Shown: positions 46,944 to 56,017, counted from the stretch's first letter. The stretch is DNA of 64,000 bases from an uncultured Bacteroidota bacterium (GCA_903929195.1 CAIYTT010000231.1:1-64000), one strand, 5' to 3'. Translations and numbers: made by a program. The notes: generated by a model not told the origin, from the letters alone.

Positions 46944-46995
46944 GATAGTGTTTATACTGTAATTTAGTTTACAGTATAAGCACTATCCATTTTTT
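46944..46995 (+). terminator. Rho-independent terminator
   Basis: A 19-bp stem with one G-T pair (46944-46962 and 46969-46987) and a 6-nt loop is followed by CATTTTTTT, 30 bp after the nuclease stop. Confidence 0.85.
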
Positions 46996-47063
46996 TATGA
47001 AAACTTATAACACTTTATAATTAAATTTGTAAAAAAAGTTTTCAGGATAAAACCTGACCTAAA

Positions 47064-48620
47064 ATGATAAAAACAATATCTGTAGCCATAAGTCCTTCTG
47101 AAGCAGTTGATGATACCTTTTTGAAAACACACATTGCATTGGTTTCCGGTGCAAATGAAAAAGATATAATAGGATATAAAATTATAAAACGTTCTATTGA
47201 TGCCAGAAATAAAGAACCTAAAGTATTATTATCTTTAGATGTATTTATAAATGAAAAATTTATACCTCTACAAAAAATAGACTTACAACTAAATAATGTA
47301 AGCAATGCTACCGAGGTTGTTATTGTTGGTGCCGGGCCTGCAGGTTTATTTGCCGCAATTAAATTAATAGAACACGGTTTAAAACCTATAATAATAGAAC
47401 GTGGAAAGGATGTAAGAAGCAGACGAAGAGATTTGGCAGCAATAAATAAAGACGGTATTGTGAATCCGGAATCTAATTATTGTTTTGGCGAAGGTGGAGC
47501 CGGTACTTATAGTGATGGCAAATTATATACTAGGTCAACAAAGAGGGGTAATGTTCAACGCATATTGCAAATATTTAATAAATATGGTGCTAACGATGAC
47601 ATTTTATATGAAGCACATCCGCATATAGGTACTAATAAATTACCACAAATAATTACTGCTATGCGAGAGCAAATTATGGCATGTGGTGGACAGGTATTAT
47701 TCGAAAAAAAACTAACTGATATTTTACTTGAGAAGGATGCAGTTGTTGGTATAAAAACTGCTGATAATGAAACAATTACCTGCAAGCATTTAATTTTAGC
47801 TACAGGTCATTCTGCAAGAGATATTTTTGAACTGTTGCATAATAAAGGTATTGCTATTGAAAGTAAACCATTTGCTATTGGTGTTCGTATAGAACATCAA
47901 CAGTCTTTAATAGATAGTTCCAGATACCATTGTGAAACCAGAAATAGCTTTTTACCTCCGGCAGGTTATTCGCTTGTTGGTGGCGAGCCCAATAGAGGGG
48001 TATTTTCTTTTTGTATGTGTCCCGGTGGTATTATAGCCCCTGCTGCTACAAATAGCGGTGAAATTGTTGTAAATGGTTGGTCTCCGTCTAAAAGGAATAA
48101 TAAATATGCCAATTCCGGTATTGTAGTTTCTGTAACTGAAAAAGACTTTATCAATTCTAAATTCATAGGCTCTTTAGCTGCAATGCATTACCAGCAAATG
48201 GTTGAAAAAAAAGCCTATGTTGCAGGCGGAGGTAATTTAGTGGCTCCTGCACAGCGTATGGTTGATTTTGTTGCAGGGAAAGTTTCTACAAGTTTGCCTG
48301 ATTGTTCTTATATACCCGGGCTAAACAGTGTTAAGTTAGACAACGTGTTGCCTAATGAGGTTGTAATAGCCTTAAAAAAAGGATTTACCGAATTCGGAAA
48401 AAAAATGAAGGGTTATTATACCAATGATGCAGTGCTTGTTGCCACTGAGTCACGAACAAGCTCGCCGGTAAGAATACCAAGAGATAAAGATACCTTACAG
48501 CATATACACATAAAAGGCTTGTATCCATGTGCCGAAGGTGCCGGTTATGCCGGTGGAATCGTTTCTGCCGCTATTGACGGTGAGCGGTGTGCTGACGCAA
48601 TTGCAAATTCACTGTCATAA
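47064..48620 (+). CDS. FAD-dependent dehydrogenase (COG2509 family)
   Basis: Cytosolic flavoprotein of 518 residues. A lead domain of about 85 residues precedes the FAD-binding VVIVGAGPAGLFAA (near 90-103). Family signatures follow: RGKDVRSRRRD, CFGEGGAGTYSDGKLYTR, ATGHSARD, FAIGVRIEHQQ, FCMCPGGIIAPA, and the C-terminal PCAEGAGYAGGIVSAA that completes the FAD site. These mark the 'uncharacterized FAD-dependent dehydrogenase' group. The substrate is not known. It stands alone and meets the helicase gene tail to tail with a 4-bp gap. Confidence 0.88.
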   Translation: MIKTISVAISPSEAVDDTFLKTHIALVSGANEKDIIGYKIIKRSIDARNKEPKVLLSLDVFINEKFIPLQKIDLQLNNVSNATEVVIVGAGPAGLFAAIKLIEHGLKPIIIERGKDVRSRRRDLAAINKDGIVNPESNYCFGEGGAGTYSDGKLYTRSTKRGNVQRILQIFNKYGANDDILYEAHPHIGTNKLPQIITAMREQIMACGGQVLFEKKLTDILLEKDAVVGIKTADNETITCKHLILATGHSARDIFELLHNKGIAIESKPFAIGVRIEHQQSLIDSSRYHCETRNSFLPPAGYSLVGGEPNRGVFSFCMCPGGIIAPAATNSGEIVVNGWSPSKRNNKYANSGIVVSVTEKDFINSKFIGSLAAMHYQQMVEKKAYVAGGGNLVAPAQRMVDFVAGKVSTSLPDCSYIPGLNSVKLDNVLPNEVVIALKKGFTEFGKKMKGYYTNDAVLVATESRTSSPVRIPRDKDTLQHIHIKGLYPCAEGAGYAGGIVSAAIDGERCADAIANSLS

Positions 48621-48624
48621 TTAT

Positions 48625-49953
48625 TTACTTTTTAGGTTTCCTTTTTATGGGTTTACCATATTTTGCCATCATTTTATCGGCATATTTTATTTTTACATTT
48701 ACTTTTAAATTTTTTGCTTTTTTAGGATGAAATGCCGGCCCGCTTTCTTCTAATTTAGGCAATTTAACAAATACTTCCTTCATTCTTACTTTGGGTTTTT
48801 CATCTTCAGTAAGAACATCAGAAATTTCTAAATCCAGCGGCAATGGCAATATCGGTATCGTGTAATTCATTAAGTTCTCTATTGCCAACTGATTTTCTTT
48901 TTCCCTTTCAGTAATAAAAGCAATGGCAACACCCTTTTTTTCTGCCCTACCTGTTCTGCCTATTCTGTGTATATAATCTTCGGGTATTTCCGGAGTATCA
49001 AAGTTGATTACATGGCTTACTTCCGCAATATCTAAGCCCCTTGCCACTATATCGGTAGCAATAATAAAACGAAACGTACCTTCTTGAAATTGTTTTATTG
49101 TATTAAATCTATTGTTTTGTTCTTTGTTAGAATGTATAATACCGGCCTTACCTTCATATTCAGTTTCTATTTGTTCAAAAAGTTGGTCGGCAAGGTGTTT
49201 TGTGGCAACAAATATTAATATCTTTGTCATGTCTTCGTTTTGAGAAAGTAATAACTTTAAAAGGTTCACTTTCGTATAAAAATTAGGGACATAATAGCCT
49301 ATCTGATTAATATTTGCCAATGGAGTACCGGTTGGTGCTGCTTCAATAGTTTGGGGGGCATTAAAATAAGTATGCATCATTATTTCTACATCGGGAGTGA
49401 TAGTTGCAGAAAATAATAGATTTTGTCTTTTGGGTGGCAGTAAGTCCAATATATTATTCAGTTGAGTTCTAAAACCTAAATTCAGCATTTCATCAACCTC
49501 ATCTATTACCAATTGTTTTATGGCTTTCAATCTAAGGCTGCCATCATATACCAAATCTAATAACCTGCCCGGTGTAGCAATAATAATATCAGCACCCTCT
49601 TCTACGGCAGCAGCTTGAGGTTTCATATTTACACCGCCAAAAACACCTATTACCTTTAAAGGCATGTAAGTACTTAATTTTTTTACTTCTTCTACCACCT
49701 GTACTACCAATTCGCGAGTAGGCACTAAAACTAATACTTGTGGAAAACGGTCTTTAGAATAGGTCCACATACGCAGGCAGGGTAGTAGATAAGCAAATGT
49801 TTTACCTGTACCTGTTTGGGCAATACCACATACATCTCTGCCGGACATAATAACCGAAAATGCTTTTTGTTGTATAGTGGTTGGTTGGGTATATCCTAAA
49901 TCGGCCAAAGCCTTTATTAGGGGGGTATTTATATTAAGGTCGTTAAAATTCAT
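48625..49953 (-). CDS. DEAD-box RNA helicase
   Basis: Cytosolic ATP-dependent RNA helicase of 442 residues. It has the Q motif (PTTIQQKAFSVIMSG), motif I AQTGTGKT (near 41-48), Ia PTRELVVQV, motif II as DEVD in place of DEAD (a frequent variant), motif III SAT, and motifs V and VI (ATDIVARGLDI and HRIGRTGR). A basic tail (about 375-442) follows, ending in KPIKRKPKK. It belongs to the RhlE/CsdA-like group that remodels mRNA or ribosome precursors, often induced by cold. It is transcribed alone; the 4-bp convergent gap leaves no room for a separate terminator. Confidence 0.93.
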   Translation of the reverse strand: MNFNDLNINTPLIKALADLGYTQPTTIQQKAFSVIMSGRDVCGIAQTGTGKTFAYLLPCLRMWTYSKDRFPQVLVLVPTRELVVQVVEEVKKLSTYMPLKVIGVFGGVNMKPQAAAVEEGADIIIATPGRLLDLVYDGSLRLKAIKQLVIDEVDEMLNLGFRTQLNNILDLLPPKRQNLLFSATITPDVEIMMHTYFNAPQTIEAAPTGTPLANINQIGYYVPNFYTKVNLLKLLLSQNEDMTKILIFVATKHLADQLFEQIETEYEGKAGIIHSNKEQNNRFNTIKQFQEGTFRFIIATDIVARGLDIAEVSHVINFDTPEIPEDYIHRIGRTGRAEKKGVAIAFITEREKENQLAIENLMNYTIPILPLPLDLEISDVLTEDEKPKVRMKEVFVKLPKLEESGPAFHPKKAKNLKVNVKIKYADKMMAKYGKPIKRKPKK

Positions 49954-50149
49954 GATAATTAATTAATACAAAGGTAGTCTTATATTAAAATAGAGCATGA
50001 AGAAAATAGAAGTATCTAAAAAACAATATTGAAAGGCTGTTTGTGAGCGAATGTAGAATATAATTTAGTATTACTTTATTTTATTCACTGTGTTTTTTTG
50101 CATTTGTTTCTTCCTTATTTTCCGCAGGGAATGAGGAAGTGCCATAAAT

Positions 50150-50300
50150 CCGTTAAACATATTAATGGCACTGATGATATATGAAAAGAAACGCAGCTAA
50201 GAAAATTAATATTAATATATTTCTTTTAGCTTTGTCAAGTAAAAGCCTTTGGAAGGAGTTTATTCTCACTTCCGGATTACAGGAGAAAATCGGGAAAAAA
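50150..50300 (+). repeat. Dispersed degenerate repeat, copy 2
   Basis: Related to 17495-17640. The core at 50229-50292 shares GCTTTGTCAAGTAAA, TTTGGAA, AGTTTATTC and ACTTC in the same order and spacing. The 5' part shares AAACATATT and CACTG-like words. Confidence 0.55.
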
Positions 50301-50317
50301 TAACTTTATACCGGGTA

Positions 50318-50341
50318 TTTGCAGGTGAAAACACCTGCAAA
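50318..50341. other. Perfect hairpin upstream of the lipoprotein gene
   Basis: A 10-bp stem TTTGCAGGTG/CACCTGCAAA with an AAAA loop, GC-richer than its surroundings. On the plus strand a T run follows after 7 nt (50349-50354), so it may be a weak terminator, or a leader structure for the gene at 50436. Confidence 0.4.
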
Positions 50342-50435
50342 GGCGTGAATTTTTTATATTTATTTTTATTTTCTTCAATAATAATATTAGATTTGGTTTC
50401 TGATTTACACATTTTTTTTCACTAAATAAAAAAAC

Positions 50436-50861
50436 ATGAAACAAACATTAATCTTTTGTATTGCATTAATAGGCATATATGCATTTTCGTCATGCTCCAA
50501 GAGCGGCTCATCTTCCAATCCGCAAACAGAAATTACAGGTACCTGGAAAATAACAAGTCAGTCTTACGACTCAAATAGTAGCGGTACACTTAATAAAGTT
50601 GTTACCAGTGATACTTCTTGGGCACATGCTTTTTATGTATTTAACTCAACCGGTACTTTTGTACGTACATATTATAGTCAAACTTCACAAGCAACATGGT
50701 CATTAGTGAACAATAATAGCTATTTAAAATTTATTGATACCAGTTCTTCGGCAAGAACTACTTACGATTTAATTGTTACTCTAAACTCCACAACTTTACA
50801 GATTAAAGATACTGCCACATATACTGGTGTACTATCATTAACTACATTTACTAAACAATAA
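50436..50861 (+). CDS. Small lipocalin-like lipoprotein
   Basis: Lipoprotein of 141 residues with a signal peptide ending in the lipobox FSSC (Cys at 20) and a Ser-rich linker. A beta-rich domain follows that opens with EITGTWKITSQSYD and continues with TWSLVNNNSYLKF and TTLQIKDTA. This is the layout of the lipocalin-like small lipoproteins common in Bacteroidota. A ligand cannot be named. A hairpin terminator (50916-50956) lies 55 bp after the stop and overlaps the end of the opposite gene. Confidence 0.7.
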   Translation: MKQTLIFCIALIGIYAFSSCSKSGSSSNPQTEITGTWKITSQSYDSNSSGTLNKVVTSDTSWAHAFYVFNSTGTFVRTYYSQTSQATWSLVNNNSYLKFIDTSSSARTTYDLIVTLNSTTLQIKDTATYTGVLSLTTFTKQ

Positions 50862-50905
50862 ATTATTGTTACAATTTATGTAATGTAAATAATATACAAA
50901 AACTA

Positions 50906-51154
50906 TTACAAAAGAAAAATGTTACTTCCTAATATAAACAGAGGAAGTAGCATTTTAAAATTAATATTTTTTAATTCAGAACATTCAAAATCAAGTAACT
51001 GGTAATTTGTATTTTCCTCAAATATTTTAATATTTTCATTCATATTCATATTCTGAATAGCATCAAATATTTTAGGGTTTAGTTGTTGCGAACACCCGCT
51101 AATTCCTAAACCTACTATACAAAAAATAACACTGAAATAAACAAGAAATGGCAT
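50906..51154 (-). CDS. Small lipoprotein, hypothetical
   Basis: A peptide of 82 residues with a signal sequence and lipobox ISGC (Cys at 21), then a short Asn- and Glu-rich domain and a second hydrophobic stretch at the C-terminus (MLLPLFILGSNIFLL). The last part is encoded by a terminator hairpin for the opposite gene, which could mean the true gene is shorter or decayed. I recognise no family. The lipobox supports a real product; the tail does not. Confidence 0.45.
   Translation of the reverse strand: MPFLVYFSVIFCIVGLGISGCSQQLNPKIFDAIQNMNMNENIKIFEENTNYQLLDFECSELKNINFKMLLPLFILGSNIFLL
50916..50956. terminator. Hairpin terminator
   Basis: A 15-bp stem (50916-50930 and 50942-50956) with one G-T pair and an 11-nt loop, flanked by A and T tracts. 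It ends the lipocalin-like gene, and its sequence also encodes the C-terminus of the opposite small lipoprotein. Confidence 0.7.
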
Positions 51155-51650
51155 TTTTTCATGAGTTAATGATTTTTTTATTCAGCAAAATAATAATTTA
51201 ATTGGAGTATTCAAAATTAATACTCGTTTTAAATAGTGTTTAGCTGTTATTCAGATTTTTAATTGAAAGAATAAATATAGCAGCCTAAATGTATTATTTG
51301 AAATAATACTAAACAAAATTTTTTTATGCCAATTTATTTACAAAATCAACATCTTTTTTTGAAAATATTTATGCACCTTATAATGTGTATATAGTGTTAA
51401 TTAGTATTGGTAACTAAATTATTTTGTGGATTGAACTCAAAATAGGCTAATTTTATGTTTATAAGTATGTGGATAAGGAGTGTAAGGAAGGTAAGTAATT
51501 TTACTATTCATTTTGTTTTGTAGAACTGATTTTTGCTTTTACATTCGTCCCCCCCAATAAGGTTTAATTGTGTTTGATTATTGAACCATATTCAATAATA
51601 GAATAATTAATTGGATAATATTGATTGAAAATTAATAAAAAACATTAGCT
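51155..51650. other. AT-rich dnaB upstream region with DnaA-box-like motifs
   Basis: This 496-bp gap has no gene-like frame. It contains one perfect DnaA box in reverse orientation (51468-51476) and three near matches within about 110 bp, plus a run of seven C (51549-51555) that stands out in the AT-rich context. No hairpin of note is seen. Confidence 0.45.
51369..51476. promoter_or_regulatory. Cluster of DnaA-box-like sites upstream of dnaB
   Basis: The perfect box TGTGGATAA (the reverse of TTATCCACA) lies at 51468-51476. Near matches are TTATGCACC at 51369-51377, TGTGTATAT at 51384-51392 and TGTGGATTG at 51425-51433. They could be DnaA-binding sites controlling dnaB or part of a replication-related region. 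Confidence 0.4.
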
Positions 51651-53303
51651 ATGGCTGTAAATATAAAAAAGGATTTTAGTAGTACAAGAACCCGGAAGCC
51701 CGACCTTACCAACCTTGTTTATGGCAAAATACCCCCACAGGCTTTAGATTTAGAAGAGGCAGTATTGGGTGCTTGTATGTTAGAGAAAGATACATTTGCC
51801 CAAGTATTAGAAATAATACAAAGTCCGGATTGTTTTTACATGGATTCGCATCAGAAAATATATGCTGCCATGCGACGATTGTTTGATAAAGGTACTCCGG
51901 TAGATTTACTTACAATATCTGATGATTTGCGTAAGAATAATGAATTGGAAATTGTGGGTGGGGCATTTTTTTTAACCAGACTTACCCAAAGTGTGTTGTC
52001 GAGTGCGCATGTGGAAGCACACGCCAGAATTGTGATGGAGAAATTTATACAGCGTGAATTAATTCGTATTTCTGGTTCTGTAATTACCGATGCTTATGAG
52101 GATAGTACGGATGTATTCGATTTGTTGGACAAAGCAGAATCCGGATTATATGAAATTACCGATAAGCACTTAAGAAAAAACTTTAAAAGTTTGCAAGAAG
52201 TATTGGTAAAAACGATGCAAGAAATTGAAGAAAATAGAAAGAAAACAGATGATATTACAGGTGTTCCTTCCGGTTTTATTGGCTTAGACAGGGTTACATC
52301 GGGCTGGCAAAAAACGGATTTGATTATTTTAGCTGCAAGACCGTCTGTGGGTAAAACGGCTTTTGCATTAAACCTTGCTATGAATGCAGCTATGAATGCA
52401 TCAAAAGCTTTTCCGGTAGCTGTATTTTCGTTAGAGATGGGTGCGGGACAAATTGTAAAAAGGATGTTGAGCTGTGTTACTGATGTAAGTCTTGAAAGTA
52501 TTACAAGAGGTAAAATGGCAGAACATGAGTTTATGCAAATGTCGGAGAGAATGAAGAAGTTAGCACAAGCAAAAATATATATTGATGACCAGGCGGCATT
52601 AAATATTTTTGAATTACGCGCTAAAGCAAGGCGATTAAAACAAAAACATGACATACAATTAATATTAATAGATTATTTGCAATTAATGCAAGCCACAGTA
52701 GAAAAGAGTGGTAACCGAGAGCAAGAAATAAGTAAAATATCAAGAGATTTAAAGGCTTTGGCAAAAGAGCTTGAAGTACCAATTATTGCATTGTCGCAGT
52801 TAAATCGTTCTGTAGAAACAAGAAAAGAGTCAAAAGTGCCTCAATTAAGCGATTTAAGGGAATCGGGAGCAATAGAACAAGATGCGGATTTGGTTATGTT
52901 CTTATATCGCCCTGAATATCATGGGCTTAATAATGATGAAAATGGTGAAATAGTAGAAGGGGAGACTCATATAGTAATTGCAAAACATAGAAATGGTAGT
53001 ACAGGTACCGAAAAAGTGAAGTTTATTAAAGAATATCAAAGATTCGTAGAATTAGAAGACCGTTTTGATTCTTATAGTAGTCAAGGTGGGGGAGCGGATA
53101 CTAGTAGCTTTACTAAAGACAACCCAATGGCAGGCATAAAAAAGGATACATCAGATTTTGGTGGCTCGAAAGTATTTATTCCTTCCGGTTTTCAAACCAG
53201 GCAATCTAAGGCAAATGATATGAATTGGGATGAAACAGATGATGCAAAGAATACACCACCAAAGCCAAATAAGAATAATTCTATGGACGATGTACCGTTT
53301 TAA
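51651..53303 (+). CDS. dnaB: Replicative DNA helicase DnaB
   Basis: Hexameric fork helicase of 550 residues. The N-terminal domain (about 28-130) opens IPPQALDLEEAVLGACML. The RecA-like C-terminal domain (about 190-470) carries Walker A ARPSVGKTA, the ...FSLEMGAGQIVKRML motif, Walker B LILIDYLQLM, and QLNRSVE and DLRESGAIEQDAD. A tail of about 80 residues beyond the helicase core is disordered-looking and Asp/Ser/Lys-rich, ending MDDVPF, an acidic tip as in Bacteroidota DnaB. There is no intein. It is monocistronic and preceded by DnaA-box-like motifs. Confidence 0.97.
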   Translation: MAVNIKKDFSSTRTRKPDLTNLVYGKIPPQALDLEEAVLGACMLEKDTFAQVLEIIQSPDCFYMDSHQKIYAAMRRLFDKGTPVDLLTISDDLRKNNELEIVGGAFFLTRLTQSVLSSAHVEAHARIVMEKFIQRELIRISGSVITDAYEDSTDVFDLLDKAESGLYEITDKHLRKNFKSLQEVLVKTMQEIEENRKKTDDITGVPSGFIGLDRVTSGWQKTDLIILAARPSVGKTAFALNLAMNAAMNASKAFPVAVFSLEMGAGQIVKRMLSCVTDVSLESITRGKMAEHEFMQMSERMKKLAQAKIYIDDQAALNIFELRAKARRLKQKHDIQLILIDYLQLMQATVEKSGNREQEISKISRDLKALAKELEVPIIALSQLNRSVETRKESKVPQLSDLRESGAIEQDADLVMFLYRPEYHGLNNDENGEIVEGETHIVIAKHRNGSTGTEKVKFIKEYQRFVELEDRFDSYSSQGGGADTSSFTKDNPMAGIKKDTSDFGGSKVFIPSGFQTRQSKANDMNWDETDDAKNTPPKPNKNNSMDDVPF

Positions 53304-53333
53304 TAAGAAAGGATTTTGACTTACATAATTAGT

Positions 53334-53341
53334 TATATTTG
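53334..53341 (+). promoter_or_regulatory. Promoter -7 element
   Basis: TATATTTG, 95 nt before the lipoprotein ATG at 53437. A TTTTG lies 15 nt further upstream. Confidence 0.35.
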
Positions 53342-53436
53342 TTAAATATATACTTATTTATGTATGCAAATGTCTTTAAAAAGTACTAAGTTGTTTTATC
53401 TTATTATTTTTGGTGGTTAATAACATTACAGGTTTT

Positions 53437-53997
53437 ATGAGAAAAGTGATAACACTATTTCTAATTATATTATTAGGTATGTTTTCGTGTAAAGAAAACA
53501 GTGGTGAAATAAAAGATATATTAGAAAAATGCAGAGAGATAGACAAAGACTCTAAAGACTATACATTAAAAATTATGGATGGGTTTCCTAATCCCGAAAA
53601 CAATACCATTAAAGGATATTACAAAGGTAAAGACCCTTCTTTATTAGTTATAGAAAGTTATAGAGATACTTGTAGAATATTTACACATATTTATTTTAAT
53701 GCCAATGAAATAATATGTGCAGTAGAACAAAAGTTTGTATATAATAAACCTAATACCTATACTGAGGAAATTGCAAAAGCTCAAAATGACAGTGTTTGGT
53801 ACGATGATAAAAAAACGATACTTAAAACCGGCAGTATGTATTTTAAAGAAAATAAATTAAATAAGTGGCTAACAAATGATAATGCAGAAATTCCTTCTTC
53901 AAGTTCCTTATTTGCAAATAAACAAGATGAGATAATTGAAGAGGCACTCTTAGCAATTAAAATGTTTAAGGAAAAAGATAAAGACCTAAAACAGTAA
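53437..53997 (+). CDS. Lipoprotein, hypothetical
   Basis: Lipoprotein of 186 residues from the ATG at 53437: MRKVITLFLIILLGMFSC, with the lipobox cysteine at 18. The mature part is hydrophilic (KGYYKGKDPSLLVIESY..., TGSMYFKENKLNKWL) and resembles MORN-like or jellyroll beta repeats only loosely. I recognise no family. The frame extends upstream to a GTG at 53410, which would spoil the lipobox spacing. A VanX-like dipeptidase gene follows after 45 bp and could be cotranscribed. Confidence 0.6.
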   Translation: MRKVITLFLIILLGMFSCKENSGEIKDILEKCREIDKDSKDYTLKIMDGFPNPENNTIKGYYKGKDPSLLVIESYRDTCRIFTHIYFNANEIICAVEQKFVYNKPNTYTEEIAKAQNDSVWYDDKKTILKTGSMYFKENKLNKWLTNDNAEIPSSSSLFANKQDEIIEEALLAIKMFKEKDKDLKQ

Positions 53998-54042
53998 AAT
54001 TATTGTTTACTTAATGTACTATTTTAAATAAAACACAATCTA

Positions 54043-54735
54043 TTGAAAGCATTTATTTTGTTAGTATATATATGTTTTGCTATTAATTGTATAGCACAAG
54101 AAAAAGCAATTAGTAAGCAAATAAATACGATTCAGCAATTTAAAGAGGCTGTACAAAAGAACCCTAAAAAAGATTTAATAGACGTAGAAAAATACATACC
54201 CGGAATAATAATTGATTTGCAGTACGCCACAAAGAATAATTTTACCGGTGTGGCATTATATAAATATCCTAAAGCATATTTACATATAGAACCTGTAAAA
54301 GAATTAAAAAAAATAGAGGATGAGTTACAATACAAAGGATTGACTTTGAAAATTTTTGATGCATATCGTCCATATAGTATTACTTGTAAAATGTGGCAAT
54401 TAACACCTAATAGGCATTATATAGCAAATCCTAAAAAGGGTAGTAATCATAATAGAGCAATAGCATTAGATTTAACAATAGCTGACATAAAAACCGGTAA
54501 GGAATTAGACATGGGTACCTGCTTTGATAATTTCACAGACTCTGCACATCATGGTTTTCAAAATATTTCAATAAAAGCAAAAAACAATAGAAAATTATTG
54601 AAAGATATAATGAGTAAACATGGATTTAGGGCATTAGAGAAAGAATGGTGGCATTATACATGGCGTCAAGACATTGGCTATGAAATAATGGATATTGGGT
54701 TTGATGATATTATGAGTATTGAAAAGAGGAGATAA
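54043..54735 (+). CDS. D-alanyl-D-alanine dipeptidase-like (VanX/M15D) metallopeptidase
   Basis: Protein of 230 residues starting at a TTG, with a signal peptide ending CIAQ. The M15D zinc site is visible: H and D in SNHNRAIALD (first His and Asp ligands), and E and H in EWWHYTW (catalytic Glu and third ligand). The upstream FDAYRPYS matches the substrate-side arginine motif. VanX and DdpX split D-Ala-D-Ala; in Bacteroidota such enzymes serve in wall turnover rather than vancomycin resistance, and no vanHA genes are nearby. The usual glycine in S.H..G.A.D is replaced by alanine. It is secreted, so it should act in the periplasm. Confidence 0.88.
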   Translation: MKAFILLVYICFAINCIAQEKAISKQINTIQQFKEAVQKNPKKDLIDVEKYIPGIIIDLQYATKNNFTGVALYKYPKAYLHIEPVKELKKIEDELQYKGLTLKIFDAYRPYSITCKMWQLTPNRHYIANPKKGSNHNRAIALDLTIADIKTGKELDMGTCFDNFTDSAHHGFQNISIKAKNNRKLLKDIMSKHGFRALEKEWWHYTWRQDIGYEIMDIGFDDIMSIEKRR

Positions 54736-54790
54736 AATGAAAACAATTAATAAATCAGTCTGAAAATAAGTATTGTAAAATTATTTCAAG

Positions 54791-56011
54791 TTATATAATC
54801 TGTATTGTTTCTAAATGTTCTTCATTGCCTGTAAGTTGTGCTAAACGGATAATAATTCCTTCAACCAAAGAATCGGGACAGGAAGCACCGGAGGTAATCA
54901 TTATTTTTAATTTTGGGGTAGGGGGTAGGTAATTTTCTGTTATTAGCTCATTATGTGTGTGTATGTTGTAATGTGTTATGGTTTTAGAATCTATTATACA
55001 CAGTTCGTTTTTAATAAAATAGGTTGGTAGTTTAGATTCGCAAAGTTCTACTAAATGGCTGGTATTAGAGCTGTTATAACCACCTATTACCAAAGCTAGG
55101 TCTGCATCTTTTTCCAACATATTTAATACTGCTGTTTGATTATCGTGTGTTGCATAACATAACGTGTCTCGCATATCGGCAAAATGCAATTCATTATTTG
55201 TATCTATATTATTATAATGGTTTGTAATGGTTTGTTTCAAATATTCAGAAATAGCCTGAGTTTCGGATGCAAGCATTGTAGTTTGATTGACAACTCCAAT
55301 CTTAACCAAATCTCTTGTAACATCAAATCCGTTAGAAAACTGACCCTTAAAGTCAATGTAAAATTGATTGGCAGGCAATTCTTTTGCAATGTATTTTCCT
55401 AAAAGTTGGGCTTGTTCCATATCTTTTACGATAACGGTTGCTGTATTTTCTTTACTATGCGAAAAAGTAGCCCTCGTTTCTTCATGCCCCGGCTTGCCAT
55501 GAATAATAATAGTATAACCCTCGTTACCAATTTTAGCAGCCCTATTCCATACTTTTTCTACAAAAGGGCAAGTTGTTTCATAAATAGCTGGGTTGATACC
55601 TTTTGATTTCAGGGTATCCTCAATTTCAACAGTAGTACCAAAAGCGGGAATAATAACTATATCATCACTATTTAAATCATCCCAATTTAAGAGCATATTG
55701 CCCTTTGTATCCATAATAAAGCGAATACCTAAAGCAAGTAAATCTGCATTTACACCCGGGTTATGTATCATTTCGCTAAGCAAAAAAATACGTTTATCTT
55801 TATTTTGTTGTACAGCATTAAAAGCTATTTCAATTGCGTTTTCTACACCGTAACAGAAACCGAAATGACGAGCAAGAATAAGTTGCAAAGTACCTAATTG
55901 CAGAATAGTAGGCGAAAAATCATTTTTCATTTTATCTGCATTTTTTCTACTTTGTTTTATAGCATTTACCAGTGGGCTACGATAATGTATTGGTACATTG
56001 AACGATTTCAT
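54791..56011 (-). CDS. ispH: 4-hydroxy-3-methylbut-2-enyl diphosphate reductase IspH
   Basis: Iron-sulfur enzyme of 406 residues for the last step of the MEP isoprenoid pathway, giving IPP and DMAPP. The cluster cysteines are C53 (GFCYGVENA), C148 (TTCPFV) and a third near residue 380 (GASCPDS). The HGKPGHEET and VVNQTTM segments are present. The length is that of the long type shared by cyanobacteria, plants and many Bacteroidota, not the roughly 310-residue E. coli type. The start at 56011 is preferred over the upstream in-frame ATG at 56080 because a TAATTTTG promoter box ends 6 nt before it. Confidence 0.95.
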   Translation of the reverse strand: MKSFNVPIHYRSPLVNAIKQSRKNADKMKNDFSPTILQLGTLQLILARHFGFCYGVENAIEIAFNAVQQNKDKRIFLLSEMIHNPGVNADLLALGIRFIMDTKGNMLLNWDDLNSDDIVIIPAFGTTVEIEDTLKSKGINPAIYETTCPFVEKVWNRAAKIGNEGYTIIIHGKPGHEETRATFSHSKENTATVIVKDMEQAQLLGKYIAKELPANQFYIDFKGQFSNGFDVTRDLVKIGVVNQTTMLASETQAISEYLKQTITNHYNNIDTNNELHFADMRDTLCYATHDNQTAVLNMLEKDADLALVIGGYNSSNTSHLVELCESKLPTYFIKNELCIIDSKTITHYNIHTHNELITENYLPPTPKLKIMITSGASCPDSLVEGIIIRLAQLTGNEEHLETIQII

Positions 56012-56017
56012 AATCGG

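Larger units (their letters stand above)
49954..50435. other. Gene-free stretch with repeat copy 2 and a hairpin
   Basis: This 482-bp gap contains the second copy of the dispersed repeat (about 50150-50300) and a perfect 10-bp hairpin (50318-50327 and 50332-50341, AAAA loop). The remainder is AT-rich. No start or frame suggests a gene longer than about 25 codons. Confidence 0.5.

Noticed and set aside
52094-52654. 186-codon frame antisense to dnaB
   Set aside because: dnaB motifs are complete on the plus strand; the antisense frame resembles no family.
54043-54735. Vancomycin resistance locus, suggested by the VanX-like gene
   Set aside because: There is no vanH, vanA/B ligase or vanRS nearby, and the enzyme has a secretion signal, so wall turnover is a simpler role.
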